This document shows, one piece after another, positions 59,051 to 64,000 of a DNA stretch of 64,000 nt. A model generated the notes under the pieces. It made no database searches. It was not told the DNA's origin and saw only the letters and a program-made list of their open reading frames with translations. Position 1 is the stretch's first letter, and each line of letters begins with the position of its first letter. The DNA is from Pilatotrama ljubarskyi. Lineage: Eukaryota; Basidiomycota; Agaricomycetes; Polyporales; Polyporaceae. The DNA is taken from positions 248,001 to 312,000 of the forward strand of contig MU277698.1 in the NCBI GenBank assembly GCA_022385805.1. The letters are read 5' to 3'. The translations under genes were made by a program, and so were the position numbers.

Positions 59051-60701
59051 TTACAACTCGACCTTCTGCGCGTTGTGCTTCTCGTTACCAGCGCGGGCAC
59101 CCTCCTTGGCGCCCTCCTTCGCACCCTCGGCGCCGCCGGTGAGGATGTCAAGGATCTGGCCAAGCTTGTCCTCCGCGACCTCGACGCCGGAGTCGAAGAT
59201 GTCCCTCACGCGACGCCACATCGAGCCAGCGCGGCCGCTCGTCTGGACCCACCGGATACGCACCTCCTGAAGGAGACCAGGGCGTGTCGTCGGTAGCTGG
59301 TCGTCGGAGTAGCCATGCTCACGGAGATAGGCGCGGAGACGGGCATCGGGCCAAGTGAGGTAGTCGGCCGTGCGAGACGAGACGTCGGTGTACTTCTCTT
59401 CCATGAGCTTCACGAGGTCGTCACGAGTCTTCTGAGCGTCGCTCCGGAGGTAGCCGTGGTCGATGAGCCATTGACGCATGTCCGACTCTTTCCAGGCGGA
59501 CCAGGCGGTGTCGTGGGCATGGACGTAGTTGTCGCTAATAGGCCACCCCTCAATCAGTACCACTCTTAGGTAATGATGGAGCTTGGATGACTTACGCGAC
59601 GAGTTTCTCCATCTTCTCGCGCTGGAGCTGAGCGTCGCTCTTGACGATGCCGTGCTCGACGAGCCATGCCTTCATCTGCGAGTCGCTCCAGGTGTCCCAA
59701 ACCTTGCCCTTGGTGTCGTAGTAGTACCGGTCCATGAGCGCGAGGAGCTCCTCACGACGCTTCTGGGCGCTGTCCTTTATGATGCCGTGATTGATGAGCC
59801 AGTTGTGAATGTACGAGTCCGACCAGGCCTTGTAAACGGGGTTGGCCGCAGCAGCGTACGTCTCCTTCATCTTAGCGAGGAGCTTGTTGCGAGGGGTTGC
59901 CGGGGGCTCAACAACACCGTGCTCCTGCAGGTACGCCCGGATACGGTTGTCATCCCAGCTGTATGATGGGTCAGTATATGCATACACGCTTCAGCCAGAG
60001 CGACTTACGTCGAGTAGACGTAGTCCTTGGTGTCATCCAAGGTGATTGCAGCCTTGTCGGTAGCCAGCGCGGCGATCGAGGAGGCACTCTTCGAGGCCTG
60101 GTACCACGAGTCGCCATAGACAGCGGTGCTCGCTTGAGCAGACGCAGAGCTCGCGAGCGAACTCGCGCTCTTGCTGGCCTGGCTAGCAGCCGAGGACGCG
60201 GTGCGGCTAGCAGTCTTACTGTATGCGCTCGCGGCGGACGAGTATTGCCGCCACTTCTGCTTGGCGAGGAGAGCAAGTTGCTCGCGGGTGCCGGATGGGT
60301 TGACGACGCCCTGCTCGAGGAGGAACTCACGGAGGCGAGACTCGTCCCAAGTATCGAAGGCGTCCGCCTTTACATTAGAGAAGGCGGCCTGGGCCTTGTT
60401 GATCTGATCGGCGGTCCACTGCGAGGCGGAGTCCCAGTGGGACTTCACGGCAGCCTGGAGCTCTGCCTGCGAAGGAGTGCCGGTGGGGTAGGGGACGTTG
60501 TGTGCGTCGAGCCAATTCTGCAGTTCCTGGGCTGACCATGTAGTGTATTCTGAGAAGCGCGCGGAGTCAGTACCGGAGCCCCTCTGGGAAACCTCGGTGA
60601 ATAGACATACCTGCAGGCTGGTTGTTGTTGTTACCGCTGAACCAGGAGGCCTGGACGGCGGTGCCTGCGGTGAGGGCGAGGAGGAAGAGGGTCGGTCTCA
60701 T
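59051..60701 (-). CDS. Ish1/Msc1-type stress protein, secretory pathway
   Basis: Four exons on the minus strand, 60701-60611, 60549-60009, 59958-59596 and 59534-59051, giving 492 residues. A signal peptide (MRPTLFLLALTAGTAVQA) precedes seven or so copies of a helical repeat with consensus W(D/S)(D/E)SxLRxxLxxHGxV: WSAQELQNWLDAHNV, WDESRLREFLLEQGVV, WDDNRIRAYLQEHGVV, WSDSYIHNWLINHGII, WSDSQMKAWLVEHGIV, WKESDMRQWLIDHGYL and WPDARLRAYLREHGY. Between repeats 2 and 3 is an Ala/Ser-rich helical segment (ASKSASSLASSASAQAS). This is the arrangement of Ish1 of fission yeast and Msc1 of budding yeast, stress-induced proteins of the nuclear envelope or ER. The C-terminus (GGAEGAKEGAKEGARAGNEK) resembles LEA-type repeats. 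It lies head-to-tail with LHS1. Confidence 0.9.
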
Positions 60702-61197
60702 GATCGTGTCGTAAGTCGTGAGAGCGAGAGCGAGAGAGAGAGGGAAAGAGTTGGCACTCTGTCATGGCAGGCTGCTCGTTCTTATAGCACGCCGCCTGCT
60801 GTCGTGGCTCGCCCCTCCCCAATGACGCACCGCGACCAGGCTCTTTGACGTCACAGAGCACAACCCAAAGCGGAGTGTCCACCACTTGTCGGCGCTTGAT
60901 GGCCCAACAGGCGCCCATATCCTCCACGAGCGCCCATCGCCCCGCTCGTGGCGTCCGCGCCAAGCCTGTTTCTCGCGCACGCTCGATTTGATCCGTCGTC
61001 AGAACGGTGGCGGTCCCTCTGCGCGCCGCACAACTGCTCCCGAAAGCCCATGTACACCACCTTGGATAGGCACATCCACGCACTGCTGCACGCGTGCTTC
61101 AGATTGCAACACTGCTCAAGTGCAGGAGACGCAGCGTGGTCCAAAACCTCTGAATCCAGATGGAATAACATTAGTGTACGTGAGCTATGCGATATGT
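60702..61197. promoter_or_regulatory. Promoter region of Ish1-type gene
   Basis: On the minus strand TATAAG (60781-60786) lies 80 nt before the ATG, followed by a CT-rich leader that appears as a GA repeat on the plus strand (about 60,715-60,748). The remainder reaches to the HDEL stop codon of LHS1. Confidence 0.6.
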
Positions 61198-63956
61198 CTA
61201 CAGTTCGTCGTGGGGTCTCTCGTCCTGTCCAGGTGGAGGTTGGGAAGAAGGGGCGGTCGAGCTCTCCGCGTCCGCTGTCGTCGCACTCTCCGTCGCCGCG
61301 CTCGACGTAGCACCAGTTGTGCTACTGCTGCTGCTCGTCGGCTTCTTCGCGGGTTTAGGCGGGCGCTTCTTCACAAGTCTCTGGAGGTGGTTCTCGAGCA
61401 CCTTCGCGCGCGCGCGCATCTCGCTCGACAGGATGACCGGGTCCTCGTTCATCTTCACCGCCTTCTGCTTCTCGACCCACTCGTTCAGCCACGCCTCGTG
61501 ATCCTTCAGCGTCTTCTCGAGCTCGTCCAGCTCCTCCTTCGTGTACTTGCCCACCGTCCCGCTCTCGAGCTCCTTCGTCAGGTTCGCCTTCGCCTCTGTG
61601 AGGAACATCCGTGTGCTCCAGTTCCACATCTGGCTGTTGTTCAGCGCCTTCGGGAACTCTTCTATCTCTTTGTATCGGTGGACGATGGGTCGTTCTAGGC
61701 TCCTGCAGGGCCGTCAGCACCGACCTAGGAAGACTACATATGCGGAGCCACTCACTCTAGTGCGGTGCGCTTGTCAATATATTGCATCGTGTCCGCGTCC
61801 TCGCCGTGATCTTGCAGCCATGCAAGGGTCTCGTCGACCTTTTCCGCAATGGCTTTACGCTCCGAGCTCTGCGAACACTTCACGAACGGCGACTCGCTCG
61901 ACTCGTCCTGAAGCAGGTCGCGCAGTTTGTAGATGTAGCCTTCCAGCGTGTTGCGAGCCTCTTCACGCTTCCTCTTGGCCGTCTCTTCCGCATCGACGGC
62001 CAGCAGTCTGCATGCAGTTATGAGCATCGAATGAATGCAGAGCGAAGGAAGGCGGCTGACCTGTCGCGCCCGGCGCGCTTCTCCTTGACAGACATCGGTG
62101 CAATGGTCGGGAACTTCACCTCGATTTCCAACGCGATAGGCTCCTTCGGCCTCGCGGCAACAGTGACTGAAGCCTCTGCTGCGGACGCGGTGGACGTCGT
62201 CTCCTCCTCAGCAGTGCCCACGTCCGCCGTAGTCTCGTCCACGGATTGCGAAGACGACGCCGAGCCTTTGCCAAAGAAGTCCTTCAGTTTGCCTGCGCTC
62301 GCGCATGACGCAAACAGTACCGAGCGAGGGTAAACCCGTGCTTACCTGTCAGCGACTCGTCCTTGAACTCGGCAGAGACGACGGCGTCGCGCACGGAGGC
62401 GAAGCCGGACTCGGACAGCATGACGATAGCCTTCACGACTGGGTCGGTTCCGCCGGCTTCAGTGAGGTTTTGAATTGCCTCGCTGACGCCAGTGATATCG
62501 GCCTCGAGGAACTCGGTGGGGAATCCGCTGCATATCTGAGTCAGCGCGTCATCCCAGATTATGAGTGCCGTCGACATACGGGGCAGGAGGCGCCTTGTAT
62601 GCGAGCTTGACCGCGAAGTCATCCTGACGCTTGAACGTCAACGTCTTCTTGGTGCCCGTCTTCGACCCTGCGGGGAACACTAGGGTGTTGATCGTGCGGG
62701 GGCGCGCGCCTGGGTTCTTCGACTCGGCTTGGTAGGTGACCTGGATGTCATAGGGACCGATGTCGGAAATGCGGATGTCCTTGGTCCTGAATTGCCGGCT
62801 GAGACCCGCGCCGTGAAGCGCAGCACCAAGTACTGCAGCCTCGTCGGCGTTCACGTTCTGTGCGATCTTGTTCCTGGAGAGTGGGTCAACACGAGGGAGC
62901 ATATAATAATACACGCCACTTACGCTCCGACGGCAGCCTTTACCGCATCCTGGATCATGGGAGTGCGCGAGCTACCGCCAGTCAAGATGACAGAGGTGAT
63001 GTTGTCCTAGAGGAATTTCAGCGAACGTCTTTACACCATCGAGCTACCACATACCAGTCGCAATCCCGCACGTGCAAGCGCCTCTAAGACAGGAACAGCG
63101 AACCGACCCTTGAGGTCTTTGCAAGCAGCCTCGAAGTCCGCCCGCGATAGCTTCGCTTTATAATCGATGTCGTTCGAAAGGCTCTCAATCTATACCACCG
63201 CCTGTTAGCTCCAGACCCACGCGCATGACAACATTGGTACCTCACCGTGGCCACTGCGTCCGTGTTCGCGCTGAGGATCGCCTTGACGCGTCCAGCCTCC
63301 TTCCATAGCTTCGCCATGGCACGCTTGTCGGCGGTGATGTCGCGCTTGTACCGCTTCTGGAAGTCGCTGACCATGAGGTCGCGCAGTCTCCTGTCCAGCT
63401 CTGTTCCGCCAGTGTACCGGTCGTACCCTACACCATGTACTGTGATCTGCGTCGCGTCCTTGGTCGTCGACTTCGATTTGGGATCGCTCGGTACAGAGGA
63501 GAATTCTACCACCGTCGCGCGTATGGATGACGCGCCCGCGTCGTAGATGACGTGGTACTCTGGCTCCGGGAATGTGCGCGTCATGGCATAGTTGACCGCC
63601 ACCGCGGTACCATCGTTGATGAGTGCCAGTGTACGGAGGCCAGAAATCTCGATCGCGTCTACGACCGCATCGCGCTCGAACTGGGTGTAGTAGGGCGGGA
63701 CGGTGACAATAACGTCGTAGACCTTTTCACCCGCGGTGCTTTCGGCGAGGTCGCGCACATACGCGAACTGCATGGCAATGAGCTCTTCCACGCTCCATTC
63801 GGTCCCGTCTGACCGGCGCAGCGCAACAGTACCACGCTCGGTCTTGACCACGTCCGCGGTGGATATGGACGTATAGAAAGAGACGGCCTCAGATTCATAT
63901 GGAGCGGCTTGGAGGAACTTAAGGGAGGAGAAGGAGTCCTGCGGGAATCGACCGGC
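61198..63956 (-). CDS. LHS1: ER Hsp70-like chaperone LHS1/GRP170, 5' end cut
   Basis: Eight exons seen on the minus strand: 63956-63246, 63189-63055, 63006-62924, 62873-62580, 62527-62346, 62292-62061, 62007-61756 and 61702-61198, about 797 residues; the start lies beyond the window. The ATPase half shows VYDVIVTVPPYYTQFERDAV, LINDGTAVAVNYAMTR, the phosphate loop VIYDAGASSIRATVVEF, YDRYTGGTELDRRL and the adenosine motif ITSVILTGGSSRTP. The C-terminal half is the beta-sandwich and the long helical lid with an acidic, Ser/Thr-rich insert (GKGSASSSQSVDETTADVG). It ends HDEL, the ER retrieval signal. LHS1 acts as nucleotide exchange factor and holdase for Kar2/BiP during translocation and folding. 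The acceptor at 63956 precedes AGRFPQDSFSSLKFL. Confidence 0.95.
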
Positions 63957-64000
63957 CTGTTCCACGCAGTCAATACAGCCTGGCCTTGTTCGCGAAGCCG

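Noticed and set aside
1..64000. Bacterial-type systems (operons, CRISPR, prophage, insertion sequences)
   Set aside because: Gene structure is eukaryotic with spliceosomal introns throughout; no direct-repeat array or transposase was seen.

Overview
The window is nuclear DNA from a filamentous basidiomycete, most likely an Agaricomycete and possibly Polyporales-like. Genes carry many short introns (about 46-75 nt, GTRNGT donors, CTNAC-type branch sites, YAG acceptors). Promoters are CT-rich, often with a TATA box 80-120 nt before the ATG, GC content is fairly high, and the conserved proteins are fungal or eukaryotic housekeeping proteins. Gene models were assembled by hand by joining exons across GT-AG introns and checking that phases close; no database search was possible.

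Layout. 1-6.3 kb: no gene recognised. 6.4-7.5 kb: Pro/His-rich protein of unknown function. 7.5-13.9 kb: no gene recognised. 13.9-26.7 kb is gene-dense: DCN1-like neddylation factor (+), POP8-like RNase P/MRP subunit (-) sharing a divergent promoter with a DHHC palmitoyltransferase (+), the Hsp70 exchange factor FES1 (-), and two multi-pass membrane proteins (+). 26.7-32.1 kb is sparse and holds a 71-residue Zn(II)2Cys6 protein (-). 32.1-34.6 kb: ornithine aminotransferase (-, 12 exons). 36.5-36.9 kb: an orphan last exon of a membrane protein. 37.6-41.0 kb: tandem pair of paralogous single-pass membrane proteins (-). 42.7-44.8 kb: complete cytochrome P450 (+, 10 exons). 45.4-45.8 kb: 74-residue double-stranded-RNA-binding protein (-). 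48.6-52.0 kb: BAP31-like ER protein (-), divergent from the proteasomal deubiquitinase UBP6/USP14 (+). 53.5-54.7 kb: secreted GH18 hydrolase (+). 56.2-58.9 kb: a TATA-driven, spliced-looking locus of unknown product. 59.1-60.7 kb: Ish1/Msc1-type secreted stress protein (-). 61.2 kb to the right edge: LHS1/GRP170 ER Hsp70 ending in HDEL (-), cut by the window end.

Shared themes are protein quality control (FES1, UBP6, DCN1, LHS1, BAP31-like) and ER/secretory functions; I see no biosynthetic cluster.

The most unusual signal is in the 56-59 kb locus. Two tandem copies, about 314 nt apart, can each fold into the nested double pseudoknot of HDV-like self-cleaving ribozymes (P1, a 2-nt J1/2, P2, P3, P1', P4, J4/2 with CCAA, P2'). 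The copies differ by compensatory base-pair changes in P1 and in an upstream hairpin. I report this as a candidate, with a coding explanation as the alternative.
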